The translations under genes were made by a program, and so were the position numbers. Positions 1-7,945 of a stretch of DNA of 64,000 nt are shown piece by piece. The notes under the pieces are model-generated. The model saw only the letters and a program-made list of their open reading frames with translations, was not told the origin of the DNA and did not search any database. Positions within the stretch are counted from its first letter, which is position 1. The number at the start of each line of letters is the position of its first letter. The stretch is from an uncultured Collinsella sp. (GTDB lineage Bacteria; Actinomycetota; Coriobacteriia; Coriobacteriales; Coriobacteriaceae), in assembly GCA_902491765.1 (NCBI GenBank), contig CABUIY010000008.1:26808-90807 (forward strand), given 5' to 3'.

Positions 1-2024
1 GCGATGTCCTCAGCCGAAAGAATGGTCGAGGTGCCGTCGGCGCCGGCGCGATCGCGGGCGAGCAGGGCCGCACCGTAGGCGCCCATGCAGCCGGCGATGT
101 CGGGACGCACGGCATGAACGCCGGTGAGCTGCTCAAACGCGCGCAGCGTGGCATCGGACATAAAGGTGCCGCCCTGGACGATTACCTGGCTGCCGATCTC
201 CTTGGGATCGCGCAGCTTAATGACCTTGAACAGGGCATTCTTGATGACGGAATAGGACAGGCCGGCGGCGATGTCGCCCACCGTGGCGCCTTCCTTTTGC
301 GCCTGCTTGACGCGCGAGTTCATAAAGACCGTGCAGCGACTTCCCAGGTCGACCGGGGCTTTGGCATGGATGGCGGCGTTGGCGAACGCGCGCACGTCCA
401 TGTTCATAGAGACGGCGAAGCTCTCGATAAAGCTACCGCAACCCGACGAGCAGGCCTCGTTGAGCATGATGTGCTCGATGACGCCGTCCTTGACGCGCAG
501 GCACTTCATGTCCTGGCCGCCAATGTCCAGAATGAACTCGACGCCGGGCAGGAACGCCTTGGCGCCGCGCAGGTGCGCGACGGTCTCGATCTCGCCGGAA
601 TCGGCCTTGAGGGCCTCGATGAGCAGCGCCTCACCGTAGCCCGTGGTGGTCACGTGGCCGATGGTGCAGCCGGCGGGAATGTGGTTGTAGAAATCGGCCA
701 TGATGACCTTGGCCGTGCCCAGGATGTCGCCGTTGTTGTTGCCGTACCAGGTGTGCAGCAGCTGACCGTCCTCGCCCACGAGCGCGGCCTTCATGGTGGT
801 GGAGCCGGCGTCGATGCCGATGAACACGCGGCCGGTGTAGCCGTCGAGCTTTCCCTTGGGGACGACTTCGGTGTCGTGGCGGTTCTTGAACTCGGCAAAG
901 TCCTCGTCGGTGGCAAAGAGCGGGTCCAAGCGCTCGACCTCGGCACCCTGCGTGTCGCCCAGGGCATCGATGGCATCGATGAGCTGCGGGAACGTGCTGA
1001 GCTTGTTGGACTCGTGCGCCATGGCGGCGCCGCTCGCCACAAACAGGTGAGCGTTTTGGGGCACGATGCGGTGCTCCTCGTCCAGGTTGAGCGTGAGATA
1101 GAAGCGGTGGCGCAGCTCGGAGAGGTACTGCAGCGGGCCGCCCAGGAAGGCGACGTTGCCGCGGATGGGTCGGCCGCATGCCAGGCCCGAGATGGTTTGG
1201 GTCACAACAGCCTGGAAGATGGACGCGGCCACGTCCTCGGGGCGGGCGCCCTCGTTGAGCAGCGGCTGGACGTCGGTCTTGGCAAAGACGCCGCAGCGGC
1301 TGGCGATGGGATAGATGGTGGTGGCGTTGGCCGCGAGCTCGTTGAGGCCGCTCGCATCGGTGTGCAGCAGGGTTGCCATCTGGTCGATGAACGCGCCCGT
1401 ACCGCCGGCGCAGGTGCCGTTCATGCGCTGCTCGATGCCGTTATCGAAGTAGATGATCTTGGCGTCCTCGCCGCCCAGCTCGATGGCAACGTCGGTAGCG
1501 GGGATGAGGGTCTCGACGGCGCGCTTGCTGGCGATGACCTCCTGAACAAACTCCAGGTCGAGCCACTGGGACAGCAGCAGACCGCCCGAGCCGGTGATGG
1601 CGCAGGTCATCTGGGCCGTCGGCAGCACGGTCGCAGCACCCTCGAACAGGTCGCGGGCGCAGGCACGGACGTCGGTGTGGTGGCGCTGGTACTTGGCGTA
1701 GACGATCTGGTTGTCGTCGTTGAGCACAGCGAGCTTAACGGTGGTGGAGCCCACGTCGATGCCCAGGTGCAGGTTGCCGCGGGCGGCCTCGGGGTTGAAG
1801 ATCGCGCCTTCGGGGGCCTGGGCGGCGGCTACGGGCTCAGCGGCGGTGGCGGGCTCGCTGACGACGGACGTCTCCCCTGCCACGTTCTTGGCATCGGCAA
1901 CTGCCTCGGCAACTTTCTCGGCAGCCGCGGTCGCAGCCTTCTGCGCGGCGTCCACCACGGCGGGCGCGGCCTCGCGTGCGGCAGCGACCACACGGTCTTT
2001 AATGCCCTCGACGAGTTTGCTCAT
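1..2024 (-). CDS. Acyl-CoA dehydratase activase, N-terminal part of a large fused protein (partial)
   Basis: This is the N-terminal part (about 674 codons) of a gene that runs off the left edge. Two BadF/HgdC-type ATPase domains follow each other: the first phosphate loop GIDVGSTT is at residues 88-95 and the second, GIDAGSTT, near residue 400. Each domain keeps the two cysteines that bridge the [4Fe-4S] cluster in HgdC (NGTCAGG and SRCGVF; NEACSSG and SRCTVF). Known family role: ATP-driven electron transfer to 2-hydroxyacyl-CoA dehydratases in amino-acid fermentation or to benzoyl-CoA-type reductases. Very long relatives fuse two activase domains to dehydratase-like domains, so the missing part is inferred to hold those. 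Residues 10-70 are an unusual Ala-rich, probably helical extension. The ATG follows a GAGGAGA site and lies 11 bases after the upstream tetR stop, so the two are co-transcribed. Confidence 0.9.
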   Translation of the reverse strand, partial: MSKLVEGIKDRVVAAAREAAPAVVDAAQKAATAAAEKVAEAVADAKNVAGETSVVSEPATAAEPVAAAQAPEGAIFNPEAARGNLHLGIDVGSTTVKLAVLNDDNQIVYAKYQRHHTDVRACARDLFEGAATVLPTAQMTCAITGSGGLLLSQWLDLEFVQEVIASKRAVETLIPATDVAIELGGEDAKIIYFDNGIEQRMNGTCAGGTGAFIDQMATLLHTDASGLNELAANATTIYPIASRCGVFAKTDVQPLLNEGARPEDVAASIFQAVVTQTISGLACGRPIRGNVAFLGGPLQYLSELRHRFYLTLNLDEEHRIVPQNAHLFVASGAAMAHESNKLSTFPQLIDAIDALGDTQGAEVERLDPLFATDEDFAEFKNRHDTEVVPKGKLDGYTGRVFIGIDAGSTTMKAALVGEDGQLLHTWYGNNNGDILGTAKVIMADFYNHIPAGCTIGHVTTTGYGEALLIEALKADSGEIETVAHLRGAKAFLPGVEFILDIGGQDMKCLRVKDGVIEHIMLNEACSSGCGSFIESFAVSMNMDVRAFANAAIHAKAPVDLGSRCTVFMNSRVKQAQKEGATVGDIAAGLSYSVIKNALFKVIKLRDPKEIGSQVIVQGGTFMSDATLRAFEQLTGVHAVRPDIAGCMGAYGAALLARDRAGADGTSTILSAEDI

Positions 2025-2035
2025 TGTCTCTCCTC

Positions 2036-2746
2036 TTAGTTGTTGGACTCGACGGTTGCGGTGGTGTCGACCGCGTCCTCGAGCTGCAGGTTCAATAGCT
2101 TCATGCCGTATTCCGGCACGTTGATATCGATGGGTTGGCCATACAGGTCGCCGGGGCGCACAAAGGCGATAACCGTCATAATGCGCGCCATGGTCTCGGG
2201 CGATTCAGAAAGGTCACGCTCAAACCAACGCTGGATCATGCCGACCTCGGCACTCACGACATAGGTGACGTAGTAGTCAAAGAAGGTGCCCAGCGCCAAG
2301 CCCAAAATGCCCGTCTGTGCGCGCGGCACCACGGCCTCGCGTGCGGTATCGATGATCTTTTTAATAAAGGCGGGGTCGCCGCCCGGGCCCAGCAGCGATC
2401 CGATTAAATCGCGGTTGGCCGCAAGGTAGCGCAGCAACTCAACCGAACCGGGTGCCGGCTCGAGCTCATCGATGTTGTGATAGAGATCAGGCAGCTGAGC
2501 TGCGGTGATGAGCTCAATGCGCTCACGGATCTCGGCCAGCAAGCCGTCCTCGATTTGATTGATAAAGTCGGGGATATCGCGGTAGTGCGAATAGAACGTG
2601 CGGCGCGTAAGGCCGGCACGCTCGGTGAGCGACGCGACATTAATGCGCGAAAGGTCGCCGCTTTCGGCAAGCTCGCTGGCAAGTGCCTGGCGAAGGGCAC
2701 GCTGCGAGCGAAGGGACCGGCGATCGCATTTCTCGAGCTGGGACAA
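2036..2746 (-). CDS. TetR/AcrR family transcriptional regulator
   Basis: A 236-residue regulator. An N-terminal helix-turn-helix (about residues 25-65, with the TRRTFYSHY recognition-helix signature) is followed by a variable all-helical ligand domain. The start is TTG: it sits four bases after a perfect AAGGAGG ribosome site, and no ATG is better placed. It precedes the dehydratase-activase gene by 11 bases, so it probably controls its own operon. Two inverted repeats in the upstream gap are candidate operators. The ligand is unknown; a CoA thioester or hydroxy acid would fit the context, but that is inference. Confidence 0.88.
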   Translation of the reverse strand: MSQLEKCDRRSLRSQRALRQALASELAESGDLSRINVASLTERAGLTRRTFYSHYRDIPDFINQIEDGLLAEIRERIELITAAQLPDLYHNIDELEPAPGSVELLRYLAANRDLIGSLLGPGGDPAFIKKIIDTAREAVVPRAQTGILGLALGTFFDYYVTYVVSAEVGMIQRWFERDLSESPETMARIMTVIAFVRPGDLYGQPIDINVPEYGMKLLNLQLEDAVDTTATVESNN

Positions 2747-2768
2747 GCGTCCTCCTTGTTACTCAGCC

Positions 2769-2812
2769 TGTGCGCTATTGCACAGTGCGAGTATTATTGC
2801 ACACCGTGTGCA
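2769..2812. promoter_or_regulatory. Candidate TetR operators upstream of tetR/activase operon
   Basis: Two inverted repeats lie 22-66 bases before the tetR start: TGTGC-N6-GCACA (2769-2784) and the perfect TGCACAC-C-GTGTGCA (2798-2812). They share the TGTGCA half-site, as expected for one dimeric regulator binding twice across a promoter. Confidence 0.5.
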
Positions 2813-2866
2813 TCAACACGTAAAGGCAATATTTTAGATGTGACGAAGGGCTGTCCCTTTGTCACA

Positions 2867-3730
2867 TTATTCGATGACGGTGCGAGAGTTTTGCTTGCGC
2901 ATGGTGGCGAGCATGTGTTTGGGGACGGCGTGGACCATGCAGCTGCCGATGGTCGCGCTCGCAGCAGCCTTGGCTGCATCCCTAGCGTTTTTGGTCGCGT
3001 AGCTGTGACGGAAGCGTTTGAGCATGGCAATGTCGTTACCGCCGTCGCCGTAAACCGCGACCTCGTCCTCGGCAATGCCGTAGTAGCCCGCCAGCCAGGC
3101 CACGCTCTCACCCTTGTTGCACGCCACGTCCGTGATCTCGAACATCACCGGATCGAACGGCGCGTTGACCACGCGGTCCGATCGCTCGGCCAAATACGCC
3201 TTAAGGTCGCGCTCCAGCTCGGGCGAGGTCACGCGGCAGTTGATCTTACACACATCGTGGCGCAGGATGTCGCCGATCGACTGATCGAAATACTGCTCCT
3301 CGTGATACCCACCACGTGCGCGCATGCCGCGCATCACGATGCGCTTGATAGGGCTGTCCTTCTTAAAGCCCGCCTGGTGCATCTCGAACGAACCGCTCGA
3401 GAACATGCCGTCGGGCGTGGAACAGTCGAAGCAAATGTCCGGGAACGCCTTGAGCAGCTCCTCGGTAACCTGCGGGTCGATGGTCCAGGTCTTGAGCACC
3501 TCGCCATGGCTGTTGCGCACGATGGATCCGTTGGAGCAACAGGCGTCGAGTGCCAGCCCCGTAAAGCCATGCTCGCCGATTGGCAACGTCGAGCGCCCGG
3601 TCGCGGGAACCACATGCAAGCCAGCCTCGGTCAGCTCGCGAATGGCACGGCGGATGGTCCCATCCGCCTCGTGCAGGGCGTTCAGCAGCGTTCCGTCTAA
3701 GTCACTCGCAAACATCTTGATCATGGGCAT
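2867..3730 (-). CDS. HAD-superfamily hydrolase, Cof-type (IIB)
   Basis: A 287-residue phosphatase of the Cof/YidA type. HAD motif I is SDLDGTLL (nucleophile Asp in DLDGT, about residues 9-14). Motif II is ATGRS. The C-terminal motif IV is VYGDGGNDIAML, which binds Mg2+. The cap domain lies between motifs II and III. The family removes phosphate from sugar phosphates, flavin or pyridoxal phosphates; the substrate cannot be read from sequence. The first ATG (CCC ATG follows two codons later) is preceded by AAGGTGAGG. That ribosome site and start codon lie inside a perfect 22-bp inverted repeat (3724-3779), so translation may be limited by hairpin formation. Confidence 0.9.
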   Translation of the reverse strand: MPMIKMFASDLDGTLLNALHEADGTIRRAIRELTEAGLHVVPATGRSTLPIGEHGFTGLALDACCSNGSIVRNSHGEVLKTWTIDPQVTEELLKAFPDICFDCSTPDGMFSSGSFEMHQAGFKKDSPIKRIVMRGMRARGGYHEEQYFDQSIGDILRHDVCKINCRVTSPELERDLKAYLAERSDRVVNAPFDPVMFEITDVACNKGESVAWLAGYYGIAEDEVAVYGDGGNDIAMLKRFRHSYATKNARDAAKAAASATIGSCMVHAVPKHMLATMRKQNSRTVIE

Positions 3731-3779
3731 GCCTCACCTTCGTCTGCACGATATTGTAGACGAAGGTGAGGCATGCCCA
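3724..3779. repeat. Perfect 22-bp inverted repeat over the HAD gene start
   Basis: Arms 3724-3745 and 3758-3779 are perfectly complementary around a 12-base loop. The arm nearer the gene contains its ribosome binding site and ATG. On the mRNA this would fold into a very stable hairpin hiding the start. A second small hairpin with arms GTCCCG/CGGGAC follows at about 3789-3806. Confidence 0.85.
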
Positions 3780-3839
3780 GACAATGGCGTCCCGGCGCGG
3801 CGGGACAATGCTTCCGCAAATCCACGGTGTCCCTGCGCC

Positions 3840-5102
3840 TTAAGACAATTGCCACAAGCGACTTTTCAGCCGATAAAACTGCACCGTAGTCAACGTCAGT
3901 ACCGCCAACATTCCTGCGAATACAATCGCCGGAGCCCATCGATCATATGCGAGCCCGTAAACCAATTGGCCAATAGGCGTTGCACAGGAAAGCATCATAT
4001 AAACGAATGCCAGCACTTTTCCGCAGAGTTCCTTTGGCGCTGACCGCTGAACAAATGAAACGATTTCAACCGATGTAATGCTTGCCCACGCCATGACCCA
4101 TGCCGAGCCGGCCGCAAGCGCGGTAAACGCAAATTCATCAGGACCGCTCAGTAGCGTGACAATAATCGGTACGACTCCAAAACAGATCATCGCAACATAT
4201 CGACATATGCCCTTGAAGGAAAAACGATGCGGCCAAATACCGACCAAACCACTGCCGACAAGACCGCCCAAGCCCATAGCCACCTCAATAATCCCAACAA
4301 AGGATGACTGTATTCCGAGATGCTTTGAAACAACAATGAGAGCACCAATCGTTAACCCAACTAACGCAAGGTTCAAAATAGCCGCAAGCAAAAACACAAC
4401 GAGCAATGATGCGTTTTGAACCAGGTACCGAATCGACTCCCGGAAATCGCTTCGGCATGTCGAGCAAGTCGTACTGTCTCCTGTCATTCCAGATGAGGCA
4501 TTTTGCTTGAGTGCGCCCCCGAACAGCAGGGCTGACATCGCAAACGTCAACGCCGCGGTTTCGCATAGAGCATCGATACCAAAGCACCCATAGACTGCCG
4601 TCCCGACTACAGACCCCAAGATATTGCTCGCCATGGTTACCTGCGAGACCAACGCTGTGGCACGCTCAACTTTTTCTTGGCCCATCATGTGCACCGTCTC
4701 AATTTGAAGCATCGGTTTCAGCAGCGATTGGATGCCATATTGGACGCAAAGCATTGCTGCCACGACAACGGCAAGAGGCAGCGAACGCTTCATAGGGATA
4801 AACAACAGCGATGCAGCCATCAGAACAATGCCGAGCATCACAAGAACCCCGCGATGTCTCCCACGATCCGCCAAGATTCCGCCAGCCGGAGTCGCAAGCA
4901 CGCCCGGCACGAACGCTATCGCCGCGACGGCACCATATAACGTTGACGAGCCGCTGCAATCGAACAAGTAAAGCGGGCACGCAAAGCACAGTGCCGACAA
5001 CATCGAATACGCGCACAGCTGTGCAACAAGAAGACCGAAAAGCCTGATAGATCGCACTGTTTTTTGCGCCAACGAGACGCTACTCCTCCGCATTTCAGCC
5101 AT
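3840..5102 (-). CDS. MFS transporter, probable drug/solute efflux
   Basis: A 420-residue major facilitator protein with about 12 predicted membrane segments. The loop after segment 2 carries GGILADRGRHRGVL, the MFS loop 2-3 motif A. The chosen ATG (MAEMRRSS) has GGGGAT about eight bases upstream; an in-frame start 26 codons earlier would run through an operator and lacks a ribosome site. Base composition is less GC-rich than the neighbours, hinting at acquisition. It lies 101 bases after a tetR gene, with two matching palindromes in the gap, so it is a classic regulator-efflux pair. The substrate is unknown. Confidence 0.87.
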   Translation of the reverse strand: MAEMRRSSVSLAQKTVRSIRLFGLLVAQLCAYSMLSALCFACPLYLFDCSGSSTLYGAVAAIAFVPGVLATPAGGILADRGRHRGVLVMLGIVLMAASLLFIPMKRSLPLAVVVAAMLCVQYGIQSLLKPMLQIETVHMMGQEKVERATALVSQVTMASNILGSVVGTAVYGCFGIDALCETAALTFAMSALLFGGALKQNASSGMTGDSTTCSTCRSDFRESIRYLVQNASLLVVFLLAAILNLALVGLTIGALIVVSKHLGIQSSFVGIIEVAMGLGGLVGSGLVGIWPHRFSFKGICRYVAMICFGVVPIIVTLLSGPDEFAFTALAAGSAWVMAWASITSVEIVSFVQRSAPKELCGKVLAFVYMMLSCATPIGQLVYGLAYDRWAPAIVFAGMLAVLTLTTVQFYRLKSRLWQLS

Positions 5103-5115
5103 AAGCCTATCCCCT

Positions 5116-5200
5116 ATACATACCGTTAGTATGTATTTAATGACTTGAAAAGGGCAGCCGTGGCTACCCTTACAAATCAATTACATACCGTCAGTATCTA
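5116..5200. promoter_or_regulatory. Two TetR operators in the tetR-MFS gap
   Basis: Site 1 (5117-5135) is TACATACCGTTAGTATGTA, a perfect TACATAC-N5-GTATGTA palindrome. Site 2 (5182-5200) is TACATACCGTCAGTATCTA with one mismatch. Both resemble QacR/AcrR-type operators. Between them an imperfect hairpin AGGGCAGCC/GGCTACCCT (about 5151-5170) could end the tetR message. Confidence 0.75.
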
Positions 5201-5202
5201 TA

Positions 5203-5865
5203 TTACCACCCGGCGCGGTCCCATACGTCCCAAATCTGCGCCGTTGTCTGAAGCACTTCTTCCCCCAAATCAAGTCCCACCGCGGCAGCCATCTGCGCCA
5301 AACATTGAGCGCGAGCGAGCATTCGGTCCTTGGATTCAAGCGGACGGAACAATGGCAGCAACCAAAGATTCGCCAACAACGATACGGCCTCCGCCGCTTC
5401 GCGAGGGCATTCGCACGCAATGGAGCCGTCGGCGATGCCCTCCTCGATCACTGGCAAAAGACAGCCATCGGCCGATTCGTCAAACGAGCCCTGGTACTGC
5501 ATCGCCAGTAGACGCGAGCTTTTTACCGGATCCGCCGCAGGATGTATGCGTGCCCATAGCTCAATTTGTGGAACGACGGACTCGGGCGCGTACAGCCGCT
5601 TGAGCTTTTGGGCTCCGTTCATATTACCGATACCAAGCGTTGAGCGGCGGCGCTCAACAATCGGAGCCATTGCCCGATCAAATGCGGCGTTGAAAATCTC
5701 TTCTTTACTCTTAAAGTGATGATAGACAGCGCCCTTGGTCATGCCATCGAGGCGGTCGACGATATCTTGAATGCTCGTCCCCTCATAACCCTGTGCGCAG
5801 AATAGCTCCAGCGCCGCGTCGAGAATCTTCGCGACCGTCTCCTCGGGATATTTATTACGCCCCAT
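5203..5865 (-). CDS. TetR/AcrR family regulator of the adjacent MFS gene
   Basis: A 220-residue TetR protein. The DNA-binding domain is at residues 8-55 (ILDAALELFCAQGYEGTS, then a GAVYHHFKSKEEIF recognition helix), followed by a ligand-binding helical domain. The ATG of MGRNKYPEE has GGATGG seven bases upstream; an in-frame ATG 12 codons earlier lacks a ribosome site. It is upstream of, and probably represses, the MFS gene through the two TACATAC palindromes. Confidence 0.88.
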   Translation of the reverse strand: MGRNKYPEETVAKILDAALELFCAQGYEGTSIQDIVDRLDGMTKGAVYHHFKSKEEIFNAAFDRAMAPIVERRRSTLGIGNMNGAQKLKRLYAPESVVPQIELWARIHPAADPVKSSRLLAMQYQGSFDESADGCLLPVIEEGIADGSIACECPREAAEAVSLLANLWLLPLFRPLESKDRMLARAQCLAQMAAAVGLDLGEEVLQTTAQIWDVWDRAGW

Positions 5866-5939
5866 AATCTGTCCATCCGCAACGCAAGTCTTGTGCCTCA
5901 TTGCAGTATTTTAACGTTGCGGATGGCAGGCAGTCGATT

Positions 5940-6278
5940 CTACACCGCGGCGGGGCCGTGTTCGCCGGTACGGATGCGGATGACCTCCTCGACCGGCTCG
6001 ACCCAAATCTTGCCGTCTCCAACGGCACCGGTGCGGGCGGCGCTGCAGATGATGTCGACAATTCCGTCGACGTGCTCGTCGGCGCAGATGAGGGTGAACT
6101 GCACCTTAGGGATCATGTTGACAAGCAACTCGTTGCCGCGCACGTATTCCTTCCAGCCATGCTGTGCGCCGCAGCCCTGCACCTGGTTGATAGTCATACC
6201 GCGAACATCAGCAGCAAACAGCGCGTCTTTAAGAACCTCAAGCTTTTCCTGACGCACGATAGCCGTGATCTTTTTCAT
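5940..6278 (-). CDS. glnK: PII nitrogen regulatory protein (GlnK-type)
   Basis: A 112-residue PII signal protein of normal length. The T-loop region reads GWKEYVRGNELL (about residues 41-52), with the tyrosine displaced relative to the usual LYRGAEY, so uridylylation cannot be assumed. The C-terminal signature TGAVGDGKIWV and the IRIRTGE stretch are intact and form the ATP/2-oxoglutarate site. It lies downstream of amtB in the same direction; GlnK classically plugs AmtB when nitrogen is plentiful. AGAGAGGAA precedes the ATG. A repeat-rich hairpin region separates it from amtB. Confidence 0.95.
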   Translation of the reverse strand: MKKITAIVRQEKLEVLKDALFAADVRGMTINQVQGCGAQHGWKEYVRGNELLVNMIPKVQFTLICADEHVDGIVDIICSAARTGAVGDGKIWVEPVEEVIRIRTGEHGPAAV

Positions 6279-6324
6279 AATGAATTCCTCTCTTTATCAA
6301 ATAAATGAATTGCCATTCAATGAC

Positions 6325-6470
6325 GCGGGTTTCCCAGGTGCCGCAGATTGGGTTGAAAGAGGAGCGCCGCGTACTTTTGTACGCAAGCGACGGTTTGAAA
6401 CCCAAGGTGCGGTGCCTGGGGAAGCCGCGCGACGGTTTGAAGGGCAAGGTGCGGAGCCTGGGGAAGCCGC
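6325..6470. repeat. Tandem 42-bp repeat and hairpin between amtB and glnK
   Basis: Two adjacent 42-bp units (6387-6428 and 6429-6470) differ at only a few positions and end exactly at the amtB stop codon. A third, inverted, partial copy (6325-6344) can pair with them. A perfect hairpin GCGTAC-TTTT-GTACGC lies in between (6369-6384). The whole region can fold into one long structure that may tune glnK relative to amtB. Confidence 0.8.
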
Positions 6471-7747
6471 TAGTCAAGTCCCGAGAACGAGGGATAAGCG
6501 CTCTCGCCGTGCTGACTCGCATCCAGGCCCAGCGCCTCGTCGGCCTCGTCCACGCGCAGGCTGCCGTGGAACAGCGCCTTGACCACCGCGGCGATCACCA
6601 AGTCGAGCACCAGTACAATAGCGACCGTCACCACAATGCCCAAAATCTGCGAGATGAGCAGCGAGACATCGTCCGTGTAGAACAGGCCGCCCTTACCGGT
6701 CCACGAGAGCTCCGGCACGCAGAACAGCCCCGTGAGCACGCCGCCCAGGATGCCACCGATGCCGTGGCAGCCAAACGCGTCGAGCGCATCGTCGTAGCCA
6801 AATTTGGTCTTAAGATGGCTGATGGCCAGGTAGCAGACGGGAGATACGATCAGGCCCATGACCAGCGCCGCCCACGGCTCGACAAAGCCCGCGCCCGGCG
6901 TGACCACCACAAGGCCCGCAACCAGACCGGTGCTGGCGCCCACCAGCGTGGGTCGACCGGTGTGCACGCGCTCGACGGCAAGCCACGAGACCATGCCCGC
7001 CGCGCTGGCCGTCACGGTATTGAGGATGGCAAGTGCCGCCACGGCGTCGGCCCTAAACTCGCTGCCGCCGTTAAAGCCAAACCAGCCAAACCAAAGCAGG
7101 CCGGCTCCCAGCGCCACAAACGGCACGTTATGCGGACGGTAGCTCACCATGCCAAAGCCGCGACGACGGCCGAGCATTAAGCAGAGAATCAGGCCCGTAA
7201 GACCAGACGAGATGTGCACCACGTCGCCGCCGGCAAAGTCGAGCGCGCCGATGATATCGCCGATAAAGGAGCCCTCGCCGCCCCAAACCATGTGAGCAAG
7301 CGGCGCATAGACCACGAGCAGCAAAATGCCCAGGAAGGCCGTCGTGGCACCGAACTTAACGCGGCCGGCCAGGCTGCCCGTGACGATAGCAGCCGTGATC
7401 ATGGCAAATGCCATCTGGAAGGCGATGTTGATGATCTGAGGGTAGACGACACCGTCCGCAGCATTGCCCTCGGCCGCCTGCAGCACCTGGTTGAGCACCG
7501 GCAGGCACAGCAGCTGGTCAAGGCCTCCAATAAACGGACTCGAACCGTCGCCGCCATAGGCCAGAGACCAGCCGGCAACAATCCACAGCACACCAACCAG
7601 ACCAATGGCGCCAAAGCACATGAGCATGGTGTTGATGACATTTTTGCGCCTGGACAGGCCGCCATAGAAAAACGCCAGACCCGGTGTCATTAAAAACACG
7701 AGCATGGTGCAGATGAGCATAAACGTTGTCGATCCCGTATCGTACAT
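6470..7747 (-). CDS. amtB: Ammonium transporter
   Basis: A 425-residue Amt/MEP/Rh channel with about 11 membrane segments. The twin pore histidines are visible in DVVHISSG and in AFGCHGIGG. The ATG of MYDTGSTTF follows AAGGGAGAGCGA. An in-frame start 19 codons upstream has no ribosome site. The C-terminal cytoplasmic tail (LGLDASQHGESAYPSF) is the usual PII-docking tail. glnK follows 190 bases downstream, forming the common amtB-glnK nitrogen module. Confidence 0.96.
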   Translation of the reverse strand: MYDTGSTTFMLICTMLVFLMTPGLAFFYGGLSRRKNVINTMLMCFGAIGLVGVLWIVAGWSLAYGGDGSSPFIGGLDQLLCLPVLNQVLQAAEGNAADGVVYPQIINIAFQMAFAMITAAIVTGSLAGRVKFGATTAFLGILLLVVYAPLAHMVWGGEGSFIGDIIGALDFAGGDVVHISSGLTGLILCLMLGRRRGFGMVSYRPHNVPFVALGAGLLWFGWFGFNGGSEFRADAVAALAILNTVTASAAGMVSWLAVERVHTGRPTLVGASTGLVAGLVVVTPGAGFVEPWAALVMGLIVSPVCYLAISHLKTKFGYDDALDAFGCHGIGGILGGVLTGLFCVPELSWTGKGGLFYTDDVSLLISQILGIVVTVAIVLVLDLVIAAVVKALFHGSLRVDEADEALGLDASQHGESAYPSFSGLD

Positions 7748-7945
7748 TCGCTCTCCCTTGGTCGCATGAACGTTGTCGGCGCCCATAATGCGGCCGAGGG
7801 GCAACTGGTGTAGACCAGATACGGCGTTGTTAAACGCGGCGTTGTCGAATGGAAACGGCGCCGCAATCTTGGAAACGGCGCGGCAACGGACGCGAAACGA
7901 ACGGGAAATACGCGAGCAAGGAAGCCGTGAGCGCGCCCGTCCCGG

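Noticed and set aside
114..2039. A 641-codon open frame on the plus strand
   Set aside because: It is the complement of the activase gene, which has clear domains, start and ribosome site on the minus strand. High GC creates such long antisense frames throughout the window.
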